Shown: piece after piece, positions 1 to 12,230 of the stretch | Position numbering within the stretch: position 1 is the stretch's first letter | Layout: each line of letters starts with the position of its first letter | DNA from: Cyanoderma ruficeps | Taxonomy: Eukaryota > Chordata > Aves > Passeriformes > Timaliidae | Assembly: GCA_008694505.1 (NCBI GenBank) | Contig: VZDJ01007747.1 | Location: forward strand, 12,836,842 to 12,900,841 | Direction: 5' to 3' | DNA: 64,000 bases | Made by a program: the position numbers and the translations under genes | Notes under the pieces: generated by a model | Seen by the model: only the letters and a program-made list of their open reading frames with translations | What the model was told of the DNA's origin: nothing | Databases searched by the model: none

Positions 1-477
1 TAGGAACTCTGAAAACACTACAGACCCCAAAATCTGAATATTCGTTTTTGCGTCAATAGTAAAGTAATGCTTTAAAAATGGATAATGCATCGCTGCTTGG
101 GAGCACTATCCTTGGTGACCTCCCATTGCTGGGGTTGTTAAAAGGTTATTTTGAGAAATTTAGATACTTTAATCCTTGTGTTTGGGCCAGATTACATTTT
201 TTATAGTTAGTTGTCCAATAGCTTTCATTTACTTAATGCTATTAACTACTATTCAAGCAATAGTAATGTTGTCTTGAAACATGTTTTAAATGACTCCAAG
301 AGTGCATGAGGGTTTTTTTTTATTGTAAGAAATTTTGTACTCTAATTTGTGACAGATTTTGAGATGGTACTGTAAATTTACTTTTTCATTCTCCACATGA
401 CAACTTATGAATACAGATCAGAAATATAACGTAGAATTTTATGCAGATGGATTATAACTAATAACTTTTTTCCTTAG
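1..477 (+). other. NEIL3 intron (3' part)
   Basis: A+T-rich non-coding sequence ending in a pyrimidine tract and AG at 476-477, the acceptor of the first visible exon. Nothing else is seen in it. Confidence 0.85.
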
Positions 478-880
478 TTCCAAAGACGGAGAGTTTTGAA
501 GATTCTTCAACCTTCAACACAAACTTAATGAAGTACCCTTGTAATGATTTCAGAAAACCAAGCACAGAAATAAAGATCAATAGGAAAACTGCATTTGGAA
601 CTACAACTCTTGTCTTAACAGATCTTGGAAACAAAACTGTTTCGAGAAATGATACCCAGGTATCTGGTGGACACTCTCAGTATGTTGTTCCAAAAAGCAA
701 TGGTAAACAGATCCAAAGCAATGGCTGCCAGTTAGGGGAAAGCACAGGCAAGGACTGCTCAACACATGTAACTGCTCTGGCTTCGTCCTCCTGTCAGCAG
801 CCTGGCTCTTTCCAACACGTACAGAAAAAACAGAAAACTGATCATGTACCTTTGGTTCACCCACATACCATAGCAATCAG
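478..880 (+). CDS. NEIL3: NEIL3 exon, linker region (probably exon 8)
   Basis: The exon is 403 nt. It enters with two bases of a split codon (phase 1) and leaves with two bases (phase 2). It encodes about 134 residues of low-complexity, Ser/Thr/Lys/Gln-rich sequence, starting PKTESFEDSS and ending PLVHPHTIAI. This fits the unstructured linker before the GRF fingers. No catalytic motif is present. The donor is AG|GTATGT at 880/881. The exon number is inferred from the ten-exon human gene. Confidence 0.9.
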
Positions 881-3800
881 GTATGTATTCTGAAATGGAA
901 GAGAGTCTTTATAATCCCATAAACCAACTTTATCCTTGAAGATTAATTGAATACTGTGCCGTTGGGCTCAGAAAGTGTTGTCTTTGGATTTCTGCCAGAG
1001 GTAACTTATTTTAGGCTAACTATAATTTAATTCAGATTTCAAAAGCACTGAATTACCTAGGCTGTCATTAGAAAAGTCCTGATTTTGGCATCTAGCCAGT
1101 ATTGCTGTAAGCTAAACAGCTGTTCATAGTTCAGCTATTCCCATTGAATAGGTCAGTTGAGTTTTAATAGGTCAAGCACATTTCTACCTAAGGAGTTGTC
1201 TAATCTTACTACTGTAGTTGCAATCTGCTTAGAGATCTTGAAATCAGTGTGAAACATTATAAAAGGAAACTGTCTTGATTAATATAGTCTAATTAAAGTT
1301 ATTTGTCAATTACCAGGTTTCAGCATTCTTCCATGAGAGGAAGCTCTGTACAGTTACCTTTATGAGCTTCCCATCACTGCTTTTAATTCCCCTTCCCATT
1401 CTGTATATAACTACTTCAGTGCTCTGCCCATACTTCTGTTTACAGGGCCCTGTTCACACACATCCATTGCCTAGTTAAGAGAAATGTGAGAATTCTTATG
1501 AGGGTTGTCACAGAAAAGTTGGGCAGATAGTCACAACAGTAATGGGAGTGCAAGGTAGATGTCACTTAAAATGGTAAATTATGCAGGCTGAATGTGAAAT
1601 ATTGATGATATGCTACAAAATTCTTGGTCATGTGTCTTCTGAAATGCAGAAATTACTTCTTGCATTGTTGAAGCACCAGTTTTGAGATGATCTTGCAGAC
1701 TAGCCAGGCTAGACTGAATGAATACAATTTCTCCTCGTGTTCTCAGTACACACTGAGGAACTGAGGTCGTAGGCAGGATAATTGAGAATACAGAGGATTG
1801 TAAACAAGAAATGAGACAGTATCAATCATTACAAGAGGTTGCTGTAGGAAGTCATCAACTGAAATGCTTTTTTATAGTATTTTTTAAACAACTAAACCAA
1901 CAAAAAAATTTATTGGTTATTTTTATCTTCTTGTGTTTTAATGAGGTGTTGGAATAAAACTGCTGGTGTCTGCAGGACTGCAATCTTCCAGACATAGAAG
2001 ACAACATTAAATTCTTAAGCTAATAAATTGACCAGAGTGAATTAATATTTTCTTTTTTTGCACTAAGATTCCATTACTGCTTTTCTTCTCTATAAATATT
2101 TTGGAAAGATACATTTCAGAGTATTAATCTTTAATGTCGCTATTTTTAAATGAAACCTTGTCTATTGCAGATAGTCAGAAATTATTTCAATCATGAGGAA
2201 GAAAGGAACTTTATCCCATTCAGAGAATTCTCTTCCATCCCATCATCTGGATTACTTCATGTCCAAATATGATTTGAAGCATTACTATAACTTTTTACTA
2301 AAGAGGGTGGGACTCTTTTCTGTGAAGCATACAAATGCCTTCACACTGGAGTAATTAGTGGTATTGGTCTTTTTCCCACTGACAGCAGAATACTCTTTTA
2401 GAACGTGTCAGAATTTGGGGTGGGCAGTATAACATCAGTGGTAATATTTTGTTTCATACATGAATTTGAGTATTTCAAAATCATTTAAGACCTGGTGGGG
2501 AAACTGGTATGATGCCTCAAGAAAAGCACACAGTCGTGTCTATTCACTACTTGCAATCATTCAGCTTTAAAGGTGCAATAGGGTGCATTAGAGAAGCAAG
2601 TCCTTTGTCACTGTGTGCAAAAGTACACTGGGTGAGCTATTGTAATGGTAGGAGAGAGTTCTTTGGCTGGTAATCCCTTTTAAATTACGCAGAAGTCATT
2701 TTGTAACCTGTCATTACAGCACACCTCCAACTAATGTGACAGACGATACTCGCCTGTTGAGCACGAGGCATCCTCGCTGCAGTAAACACAGCCGCCTCTG
2801 CAGCCTCAGAGTTGTGAGGAAGGATGGAGAGAACAAGGGAAGGCAGTTTTATTGCTGCCCTCTCCCCAGGGACACTCGCTGTGACTACTTTCAAGTATGT
2901 ATAAGAGTACAGGACTTGTTTTTATATGCCTGCCTCCTTGCCCCAGTGACCTGTCAATCATATTATATACATATATATTACATTTAAAGTTTGACATAAA
3001 TACTCTTGCACACTAAATTGAAACTAAGAGCATAATAATAGCTATGAACTTAACAGTTTTAGTTACTTCTCTTACTGTTCAGAAGGCACCTGCTTGTGCA
3101 AATGCTCTTAATCTACTTCTGAGTAATGTAAAACATGTGTAAGAGAAATGCTGGTTTGAGGGAACCTCTACAAGTTGTTCAGATCAGCTTCTTCCTGAAA
3201 GAAAGACTAAAGCAAACTAGATCTAATTGTCAGCCATGTTATTGGCTAGCCAAAATCCTGATAGCCTCTTAGGATGATGATTCTGTTAACTGCCTGGGCA
3301 AACCCTCCCACTGCTGTACTAATACCTAACATGACCTTCCTAGCTGCAATTGGTGGCCTCTGCTCCATGCTACAAATGTACATGTCTGAAAAGAGTTTGA
3401 CCTGAAAAGTGACCTGACAGTCATGACTATCAGGTAGTTAATAGATGAACTTAAGACAGTAATGACTATAATGCCTAAATTTGAAAAAAAACTATGTGTT
3501 AACATAATTTCAAGTTACAACAGTCAAAGTGCATGCAGTTGCAGTTGATGTTAAAAATCTAAAAAGTGTTCACAAAGGAGATAAATCTATCCTAAGTACT
3601 AGGAAGAATTTCTTCCCTGGCATCCCCTGTAGATCTTTTTCTACTGTTCATTTTAAGATAAGGAATTCATAGCCATCATATGTGCATGAAACCTGTTTCT
3701 TTGGCAGTGGGCCGACTTGGATTTTCCATTCTGTAACCATGGCAAGCGATGTGTTATGAAGACTGTGTTGAAGATTGGTCCCAATAATGGAAAGAACTTT

Positions 3801-3884
3801 TTTGTGTGCCCTCTTGGGAAGGAAAAACAGTGTGGCTTCTTCCAATGGGCAGAAAATGGGCCAGGTATGCAGATTCTTCCATGA
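478..3884 (+). CDS. NEIL3: NEIL3, 3' part (last three coding exons; 5' part outside the window)
   Basis: NEIL3 is a nuclear DNA glycosylase of the Fpg/Nei family that removes oxidised bases, prefers single-stranded or fork DNA, and unhooks interstrand cross-links at replication forks (family knowledge). Only the C-terminal part is here, in exons 478-880, 2720-2894 and 3708-3884. All junctions have AG acceptors and GT donors, and the frame stays open across them. Seen: a polar linker, then two tandem GRF zinc fingers with the cores CSKH...FYCCPLPRDTRC and CNHGKRC...FFVCPLGKEKQC. Two GRF fingers at the end of a Nei-type protein identify NEIL3; other GRF proteins such as TOP3A or APEX2 differ in context, and AGA next door supports the call. 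The glycosylase domain and the RanBP2-type finger must lie left of position 1. The protein ends GMQILP before TGA. Confidence 0.96.
881..2719 (+). other. NEIL3 intron
   Basis: A GT-AG intron with A+T-rich sequence. No second gene, repeat family or structured RNA is recognised in it. Confidence 0.9.
2720..2894 (+). CDS. NEIL3: NEIL3 exon, first GRF zinc finger (probably exon 9)
   Basis: The acceptor is TTACAG|CACACC and the donor CAA|GTATGT. The first base completes an AGC Ser codon. The exon encodes the first GRF zinc finger: C-x-x-H (CSKH), then RLCSLRVVRKDGENKGRQF, then YCCPLPRDTRC and DYFQ. GRF fingers bind single-stranded DNA (family knowledge). It leaves in phase 0 right after FQ, so the typical FQW motif is split by the intron. 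Confidence 0.95.
2895..3707 (+). other. NEIL3 last intron
   Basis: A GT-AG intron with a short AT-alternating tract near 2965-2985. Nothing else is recognised. Confidence 0.9.
3708..3884 (+). CDS. NEIL3: NEIL3 last coding exon, second GRF zinc finger and stop
   Basis: The acceptor is TTTGGCAG|TGGGCC. The exon encodes WADLDFPFCNHGKRC, then TVLKIGPNNGKNFFVC, PLGKEKQCGFFQWAENGP and GMQILP, with TGA at 3882-3884. The metal ligands of the second GRF finger (C, H, C, C) are all present. The tail after ENGP is only six residues long. Confidence 0.96.
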   Translation, partial: WADLDFPFCNHGKRCVMKTVLKIGPNNGKNFFVCPLGKEKQCGFFQWAENGPGMQILP

Positions 3885-4108
3885 TGCTCATGTTACAGTT
3901 ACCTGTTCTTCAGGATGTCTTAAGTGCACACAACATTCATAGTAATTTCTGTTTTGTTCTGTCTTTTCCCCTGTTCACTCATTAACTAGTAAAAGAGCTC
4001 CAATGTAAAGAACAGGTCAAGAAAGAGTAATTTTACATAGTCCTATAAAAATTAAACACTGCTTGTATGCTGTCTACAATTTTGAAATAAACATTTAGCT
4101 TGCAACAT
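3885..4108 (+). other. NEIL3: NEIL3 3' UTR (end estimated)
   Basis: Non-coding sequence after the NEIL3 stop codon, running to about 15-20 bases past the first AATAAA. The end is inferred from the hexamer and not from transcript data. If the second hexamer is used, the UTR would reach about 4255. Confidence 0.6.
4086..4091 (+). terminator. Poly(A) signal AATAAA for NEIL3
   Basis: The first perfect AATAAA after the NEIL3 stop codon, about 200 bp downstream. A second AATAAA at 4232-4237 is an alternative. Confidence 0.6.
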
Positions 4109-4156
4109 CTTGTGACATGCTACTGTATTTCTAATTAAAAATTGCACTGTTTCCTA

Positions 4157-4197
4157 TTTTCATGTATTGTTTTAAATTTTCATTTATTGTTTAAAAT
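4157..4197 (+). repeat. Imperfect 20-bp tandem duplication
   Basis: Two adjacent 20-bp units starting at 4157 and 4177, both reading TTTTCAT.TATTGTTTxAAA. It sits just past the likely NEIL3 3' end. Confidence 0.6.
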
Positions 4198-4259
4198 TTT
4201 CTTAAGTGTAAACATGTATTTAACAAAAGTGAATAAAAAGAATATACTTTATTAAATAC

Positions 4260-7200
4260 CTAAAAGCTTCGTGCTTTCTCAGAGCTTAAGATGAAACAGC
4301 AACTGTACAATTCAAATGTTACTATGGTTGATTGACCTTGCTTAAATTTGGAAAGCAAAGACAAAAAACTGCCCTAAAATAAATGACTCTGCCGTTTTCT
4401 AAATTATGTATTCTGAATATCTTAATGTTTTTTCTAGCTGCTGCTGGACATTTTTTCCCCCCAATCCATATGTAACAGATACTAAAATCATACCTCGAAG
4501 GTGGTTAAAACTCAGTTTTTGTTTGTTGGTTTTACCACTATTTGCTGAAGCAAGAGGTAATAGAATATGCTAAGCTATCAAATCAGAAACAGAATTCTTG
4601 AAATCTCTAGAAAATGTACTATAGATAGCAAGGAAAATGAGACTAATGAAGCTATGGTCATAGCTTCATGCATCATTCAATTGCAATCAGTTTTTAATTC
4701 AAAATAATGGGAAATAGTGTTGCTTCCCAGCAAAATATGTGGGATGAAGCGGGTTATAACCACCTTGCAAATGATTCTTTGGTCTGTGAAATACTTGTGG
4801 TGTTTTCTTTTATGGGGAAGGACTACTTGATTTTCTTGAGAACGTTGTATAACTTCAGTCCAATTCAAATCTTCCATTCCATGATGCAAGGGAAACTGTT
4901 TCATTCTTTTCCTAAGCAGCACAAATTCAGAGGCTTTTTTTCTTCCTCTTTTCAGTAGCCTTTGATACCTTCAAAATCTTTCAAAACTTTCCTTACATGA
5001 AGGAAATCTTTTTAATCAGATTGTAGAAACTACAATTTTTATGTTGCTCAATGGCCTCTTTCCAAATAATTTATCTCTTTCATGAGGTACAGAACTCCAC
5101 CTGAGAACAAAACAAGCTACATGGTGAAGACTGATTTTTCCATTGCCATCTCTTTCTATGATGCTTCTTGTTACAATGATATGTTGCTGCTAGCTTGAGC
5201 TTATACATCTAAATCTTTAAAATTGCTATCTAACAGGTTCCTCACTTACACAATTCATTATGGTGATAAAATGTTTGATTATTTTTAAATTGTACATGGT
5301 TTTGGATATCTGGCACAAGAATAAATCTTCAGTCGTTCAGTTAAAGTTGAAAAATAAAAGAAATACAACCATTTTTGATTACTTGCCTTCTACGAATGTT
5401 AAAATTTCTCTAAAGCTGGGAAGTTAAAATGACTTTTTCAAACTTTAACACATGAAAAATAACAGTTGGGCTTTTCCATATTTTTTTTTATCTTAATAGC
5501 CAGACAAGAAGTATCTGTTTAAATAAAATGCATTACAAGTTTTAAAGGATTAAGTGCTTTTATTAGCTATTGCAATTACTTTACTTTTTCTGTTCTTGTA
5601 TTTCTTGAATATGTTGTATAATTTTTTTAAAAAAATCTGTTTTGAAGGGGTGGTATATTTGTCCCACCCTAATTTTGCTATAAATGCTAGCAGTGTAATT
5701 TGACACGGTGAGAAACGGCAGACAGGGAAATCAAAGGGCAAGGACACCCTGAGCTTATCACAGTGGACTAGCATGTGAAGGAATCTCACGTGTTTACACT
5801 TAAAGGAAGTAGGAAGCTAAACGAGACTGTGAATTCTAATTCACTCGATGCCTCTGCAAACCTTAGTGCTTTTTCCAACACTGCTTTTTAAAATTTTTTT
5901 TTTTGCCCTTTTTTTTTTTTTCCTCTGAGAAGATAGCACTTTGTAGCTTGTTTAACAAGGTCTGGCTGATAGCTGGTTGTAACAAGTTTTGACCAAAATA
6001 TGCGGGCAACAAAACTTACCTTGAAATAGATTCCCACTCAACCTTTCAAAGAGAAACTGCAACCAAGGGTGCAAAAACAGATAAAAGTCCTGATTTTCAG
6101 CTTTTACTCTAATAGTTTACAAATGTGGTTTTATTTTTTCACATGGATTCATCTATCACAGTGCAAGTGAAAGAACACACTTCTTTCAGATTTGTATCTG
6201 GCTTACACATTTTAATGGCTTGTGTAGCACACAATCAACCGTGAAGGCAAAAAGAATAATGAGACCTCAGTTAAAAGAGGGAACTGTTTTACACAAAGGT
6301 TTTCTGTAATTTATATTCCTAATGAAAGCAAATGTAAATCCTTTAGAAAAGAAATGTAAAGCTTTTAGAAAAATGAAGCTCTTTTTTAAGGACTTAGGGT
6401 TCTGACACAGTGTTGTTACTTTGGCCTTTACCCAAACACAACCAAGAGAAATGGGATTATTACCAGTGCCTACAGAAGGCTGTTAGGAATGACAGGCTCA
6501 CATAAGCTCCTTTGACTGGATGATTTCTAAAACGAGGTGGTATTAACAGTTCTGTAATAAAAAGGAGACTTCCAGTAAAGCTGACTTCTAAGTACTCTTA
6601 TGTACAATTTTAAGAGAGCTTTTTTAGACATTAACACTGCATGGTGATAGCATGACTCATAATAGAAGCCTGTCTTTCACCTTAAGCTGAAAACACGTTT
6701 TATACACCACAAAACTAACCTTAAAAAGCCCTTGAACTCAGCTGAGATGCCATACAAAACAGGTTTTAGAGGATCAAATCAAGGTCACACAAGTTTTGGA
6801 GTAAAAATTTTAAACTCAGAAAATACTAATGCCATATGCCATGACCAATTTTTGCTTCATTGGTAGCACTTCCGTTACTATTACAGTTTAAGTAAGTTTA
6901 GGCAGAGTATACCCTTCAGCCTGAAATTAATGTTTATTTTCCAATTTGTGCCATTCGGTTTAGAATCAACAGATTTTATGCCTGGTTTCATGCCTTTAAA
7001 TCCTTATTTAAAATGCTTATTTAACCAGGTACTTGTTAAAGACAGGCATGCCGTTTAAAGTCAATGTAAATTCAGAAAACAGATGAATAGAATACTACTT
7101 ATTAAGTCACTGAGGGGACAACTAAATTTACACTGAAAATGCCCACTCAACTTTTGGGACATGACTATGTCACAACTGTGACTACTGACTTTTGCATTTA

Positions 7201-10142
7201 TACAGCTATTCTGTATCCACCTTCCTATGTAAAAAGGTGTTAGTTCCCACTTGTTTTTCTGCAATGGAAACTTAAATAAGAGTCATTTAGCTTGATGATG
7301 GAAAGGGACTTTCAAAGAAGCAAAGGATGCCTTCCGTAATATCTGTATGAATGCTGATCATTAGTGGCTAAGCATCTTTCACATGAAATCAAAAGGTATT
7401 ATAAAGTCTCTAAAAGACCTCACAGCAACTGTGAACATCTCTAGAAGATTTAAAATTCTTTTCAATGTCTCTTCCAGTACCTTTTTGCACTTTCTGCAAT
7501 TCAGCTTGTTGATGACAGGCAGAGTTCAGCATCCAGCATAACTTAATATTCTGCACGTCTGCTTTTTATTTCTCTCATGCCTGAAAGGTTGTTTATTATG
7601 TCAAATTTTTACTTGAATATTCAAAACATACATTCAAAATTAATTTAGAAGTGTATGGGAATGTGCTATAATTTATCTTAGTGGAACAACAAAATAAAAT
7701 CCAATCTAAGGAGAGAACCCAACAAATTATTTTCTATATGAAAGCTTATTAAAAATGCATCAAGCACACTTAGGGGTGAGGAGAATTCAGAGTGTACACA
7801 GTATTGTCTAAACATAGTTAGTGCTTTAGTTAACTCACTGAATTGCCACTGCTATAGAAAGTGCAGGTCTCTGCAGAGTTTGTATGCTTTATAATTTTTT
7901 ATTATAAAATCAAGTTCAAACAACATGACTGTCTTTCAGCAAGTAGCCATGTGATATGATCATACTATGAAAAGGTGCTAATACTACTCATCTTTTAATA
8001 TTAAGGTTTTAGGTGAATCTTCTTAACAGAGAGATGGCAGAATAAAGAGAGACCTCAGCACTGAGCAGCAGAGCCTGACTTAAAGGTGGGATGAACTGTG
8101 TAGGTAGGAGCATGGAAGGGGAAAATGAAGCAAGAGTTCCTCTGTCTGTTCGTCTGTCTTCGGCAGGACAAGGCCTGTTCGATTGATTCAGCTACATACA
8201 GAGCTGAAATCTAAGACACAGATAGCCTGTGTGGTCTTTCACTCCAATCTGTATTATCTCCATCTGCATTTTAGATCATCCAACAATTTAACTGCAATCC
8301 AACTGCTCTGAGCTCAGATTAAACAGGCTTTAATCTCCGGTTTTGAGTAAATCCAACTGCAAATTTCACTAGACTAGAAAATGACTTATGTGTAAGTGGT
8401 GCTGACTGTGCTTCAGGTTGATTCCAGACAGCTCCAAAGATACAGTACTCGAAGTGGACCTTGCCATAGAAGCTTGAGCATCACATATTCCTCAGAGGTA
8501 TTTACTCACATACCCTTACATCTAGAAAGGATTAAATAATCATCTACCCTACACTTCTGTAGAAAAGGTGGATTTAGAATTTTTTTCTGGCGGTTTTCTT
8601 TAAACATAATTTCTTTTATTCTATCACAGTACTCACGATGACAGTGACGGTATTTTTTGATGTGCAAAAAAACCCTCCATAATTTATCAGAGACTAGGAC
8701 ACTGCAGTATGGAAAAAAACACCTGAAATGGGGAAAACTTGTAAATGCATTTTAAGCTTTATTCAAAAAACAATGCAGCACAACACAGGGATCACCAGCT
8801 TTTTTACCCACCCCCAGTTAAGTAGCATTTGCAAGGTGCTTTTGCTTCAGCTAGTTGACTTTTGAAAAGCGCAATATTGGCTTATTGGCAACATTATTTC
8901 AAACCTAAGGCAATATCCATTAAGAACAACTAGGGGAAAAAAATGCATAACCTTTCATAAAAATAATTCAGACTACATTTCTCAATCTATAAATAATTCT
9001 ATACCAGCAAAACCACAAAAGTTTTAATAAAAAAGAAACAAAATCCAAGCATTTATTAATTTATTAAATGTGTTCTAGAACTTCAGGATGGTCTTAAACA
9101 TAAAAATTAAAAGTTTGAAATGTCTTTAGAAAAGCACTCAAGTTACAAGATATATATATAAACAAGCTAAAATTTAAGTTTCAATTTTAAATCTAGACTA
9201 CATTTAAGAGCAACTTTGCAATATAAAACTTAAACTTATTACTACAGCAATACTGCTGAACCTATGGAAGTGTAAAATACATTTAACCAAAGTTCCACTC
9301 GAGGCAAAGATGGTGGGCTGTTGGGAAATTTCTTAAGGATGGTTCTTTCACTTGAAGTGGTCTTGAATATGACAGTGTAACTTGCTTTGACTATAACCAA
9401 GAAATAAAATTTAAGTCAATACTTGGCCTTGTAGAAGATAAAAGTAAAAAATACACTCAACACTAGAATACACAAACAAGCTTAAAATCCATTTGTATGA
9501 ACAAGAAATTAGAGAAACAATGCACTTGCTTTTTTTCTTTACCTTACACATAGAATAATTTATCCTTTGCTTCTCTGGCAGCTCATGTTAGTTGTACTGT
9601 ATTTGCCACTTCTCAGCTTCTTTCCAAGGTTCAATCATCACCTAGTATTTCAATGCTAGTTTCACCTAGAAATCCATGCAATGTCTCATGCTATACTTCA
9701 CTAGAAAAACAGAATTTTATCAGTCTAAAGTTATCTAATGGGACGAGGCTTTAAAATACAAAATAAAAACCCTTCTATAAAAGCAGGCTTTCAGCAAATG
9801 CATTTCTTAAAAACATGAACTGACTTCAAGTAGACCAGAACAAATATATCCAAATATATTATCATATCCCATTCTTTTCCCATAAATTACTCAGGATTAC
9901 TGTAAGTAATTTAAACCAGCCTCGGATGGTAAAAGTAGCAACAATGTTACACAAGAAGTTCACAATAAGGACAGAAGGTTTCAGAAAATTACCTTTGAAA
10001 CTTAAATCTTTGTGAGACCTGAAACCACTAAAAATCAATCAAATGGCAAAAAAGCCACCATCATATAAACACACTAGAGAATACGTTTTCCTTTTGCAGG
10101 GGAAATGCACTAAACAAGTAGTCTTGACATTAATTACTCAAG
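4260..10142. other. Intergenic, no gene seen
   Basis: Convergent space between NEIL3 and AGA. All reading frames are short and none resembles a known protein. Contains poly-T tracts near 5888-5924 and a short (AT)n tract near 9151. No conserved RNA or repeat family is recognised. Confidence 0.7.
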
Positions 10143-10202
10143 TGTCGTGGTGGGCAGCGGTGGTCAGAGTGCCACAACTTTCTTGTAGAAGCATTCTCAG
10201 AA

Positions 10203-10891
10203 GGACTTCCTGAAGGCATGAGCACATAGGACTGTTGCGGTGTAACAATAGTTGTTTTATTGTAAATTTTAATTGTCTTTGAAGTTTACTGGTTTGTTCT
10301 GTATCCCCCCCCTCCTTCCTTGTATTGATGGTTTAACCCTAAGCTGTATCCCTTTACATAGTTGTCAATCTTCCTCTAGACCTACTCTTTGTCACAGAAT
10401 GTTCTCCATCAGTCTCACTGTGTGTCATCCCCTCATAGGTTAGCTTGATCTATTCTCCTCCCCCATGTCCTTTCCATTGGTCCAGACATTGTCACCCCAT
10501 CTTGTGTCTGTCCCCGGTCTTTTCCCTATTGGTCCCTCGACCCTAAACTCCTCCCTTACTCTGCCCCTTAAAACCCCCTGCCCTGCCCTCTGTTGAGGTC
10601 CTTGCCTCTGCTCTTTTCTCAGGTTAGGTATGTTATTTGTTGCCTTTGTTGCCTTATATTTTTTTACTTTAATAAATCATTCCCAGATAAGCAAGCAAGG
10701 CCCGTCCAGCTCGTTATTCCGCTGATCCACAGGCAACTCTTTGGACATTCAGGGCCCTTGGGGGTAGTGTCGCGCCCCCCGTAAAGCACAATTGGAAAGC
10801 ATGCCGTGACATCGGATGTCCTGAAGGCTTAGGCACATAGGATGTCCCGAAGGCACAGGCACACAGGACATGCCGAAGGCATAGGTCTGCT
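10203..10891. repeat. 26-bp tandem array split by the inner LTR
   Basis: Copies at 10203-10228, 10814-10839, 10840-10865 and 10866-10891 share the pattern GGA..TCC.GAAGGC followed by AGGCACATA. A weaker copy seems cut: GGAC at 10229-10232 on one side and ATTGGAAAGCATGCC at 10791-10805 on the other. The inner LTR lies exactly in the gap. Confidence 0.7.
10233..10784 (+). mobile_element. Inner solo LTR, plus strand
   Basis: It starts TGTTGCGGTG and has an LTR-like order of signals: ATTGGTCC boxes near 10477 and 10530, a TTAAAA core-promoter-like site near 10567, AATAAA at 10671-10676, then about 110 bp of U5-like sequence. Flanks AGGAC (10228-10232) and AGCAC (10785-10789) match at 4 of 5 bases, a possible target duplication. 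No coding sequence is attached. The right end (CCGTAA) does not finish in the usual CA, so that boundary is uncertain. Confidence 0.6.
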
Positions 10892-12203
10892 GCTGCTGAG
10901 TGATTTCAAGCTCTTCAATGAAATCAGCTCTTTGGGGCGATGCTGAAGGAAGAGATGTAGCCTTTGTATGGAGTTCCATGGGAGGCTTTATGCAGCTGCT
11001 TCTTCTTGGGAAACCAGGGAAAAAGAGCCAGAGGGAGCAGGGGTTTCTATGGGAAAGGCAGGGGGAAAGGGTGTAACATCAGGACCAATCATCTGAAGGC
11101 TTAGGGGCAGTGCAAGGGGGAAGGGCCAATGGCATACAATGGATTAACATAGGAACAGCAAAGCACACTGGGACTAACACTTTTGCTCGCCATAACTTAG
11201 GAAGCCACCAATGAGGGTTACTCCCTCAAGGGGAGGGTGGCATGCATGGGTCTAAGGGCTGTCTTCTTTCCAGGGGAGTGTGGCTAACTTAGAGTTTGGC
11301 CTATCAGCATCCACACTAAAGGTTCTTGGATTCCCACACTGAAAAAGATCAGGTGATCAAAGTAAGGTATAACCATACAAGGTATCCCTCTGCAGCCTGA
11401 CTTGGCAGGTTTGAACACAGCAATGCAGAATGAGACATAAGCATAGAAAAAACTTTCACCATAAAACTACTCAGATATGCAGATATTACAGTACCTACGG
11501 AAGTTTCAACTATTTATATTTTGCTAATTATAATTTGTCTTGATAAACTAGAACAGGAATTATTTAGTTATTGATCAAAACACAAGAAAAGCAGTTATGG
11601 GACAAAATAGAAGGTGGAATTCAGATGAGGGGAATAAAACCCTGAAATTACAGTGCATATTAGGAGGTTCTCCTCCTGTCCCCCCACTCCAAAAAAAAAA
11701 AAAAATTTAAAAAAAAATACACCAAGCTGGCATGATTACTAGGTGATGCTAGTTTGAATGTAATACATTAGGTACTACTGAACTCATTCCCTGATAACGA
11801 TTACCAGCTGCAATTCAAACAACTTTTGTTTCCTCCTCATTGCTCTACACAAGCTACATTTGGGTACTACCTAGAACACTACTTTCAAATTCAGTTTAAA
11901 GCCTTAGTCATTGCACATGGAGGATTAACTTCATTTAATTTATTGTTATACCAACATATGAAAATTCAAGCACTTGAACTCTGTTCCTAAAATTTCTAGA
12001 AGCCAGATAAAGCCTACTTTTCGTATATCCATTTAGCTGTATCCGTTGTGAAGTCTTAAAATTTGATATGGTATGCAGGACTGACAGCTTTAATGGTAAT
12101 AAATATTGGAAAAACACATTCTTGAGATAGCACTATTAATCATGTTACACTCTTCTATATTCAAAAATACTAGTCATTGTGTTAATTGCACTGCTTCAGG
12201 TGA

Positions 12204-12230
12204 CAATCAGCTAGCAGGCTCTGCTGATTG
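12204..12230. repeat. Perfect 8-bp inverted repeat
   Basis: CAATCAGC at 12204-12211 and GCTGATTG at 12223-12230 are exact reverse complements with an 11-nt loop. Inside, AGCAG and CTGCT can also pair. Confidence 0.7.

Larger units (their letters stand above)
10143..11338 (-). mobile_element. Old LTR-like element, minus strand, split by a second LTR
   Basis: Read on the minus strand, the element starts TGTGGGAATCC (right end, 11338) and ends CCACCACGACA (left end, 10143). These are the TGT...ACA termini expected of a retroviral LTR. Flanks CTCAAG and CTGAAA match at 4 of 6 bases and could be a worn target duplication. It contains ATTGG boxes near 11100 and 11205. About 552 bp of a second LTR interrupts it, leaving about 640 bp of its own. 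No viral coding region is seen, so this would be a solo LTR. The family is not recognised; boundaries are inferred. Confidence 0.45.

Noticed and set aside
601..876. 91-codon minus-strand open frame
   Set aside because: Shadow of the NEIL3 linker exon on the opposite strand.
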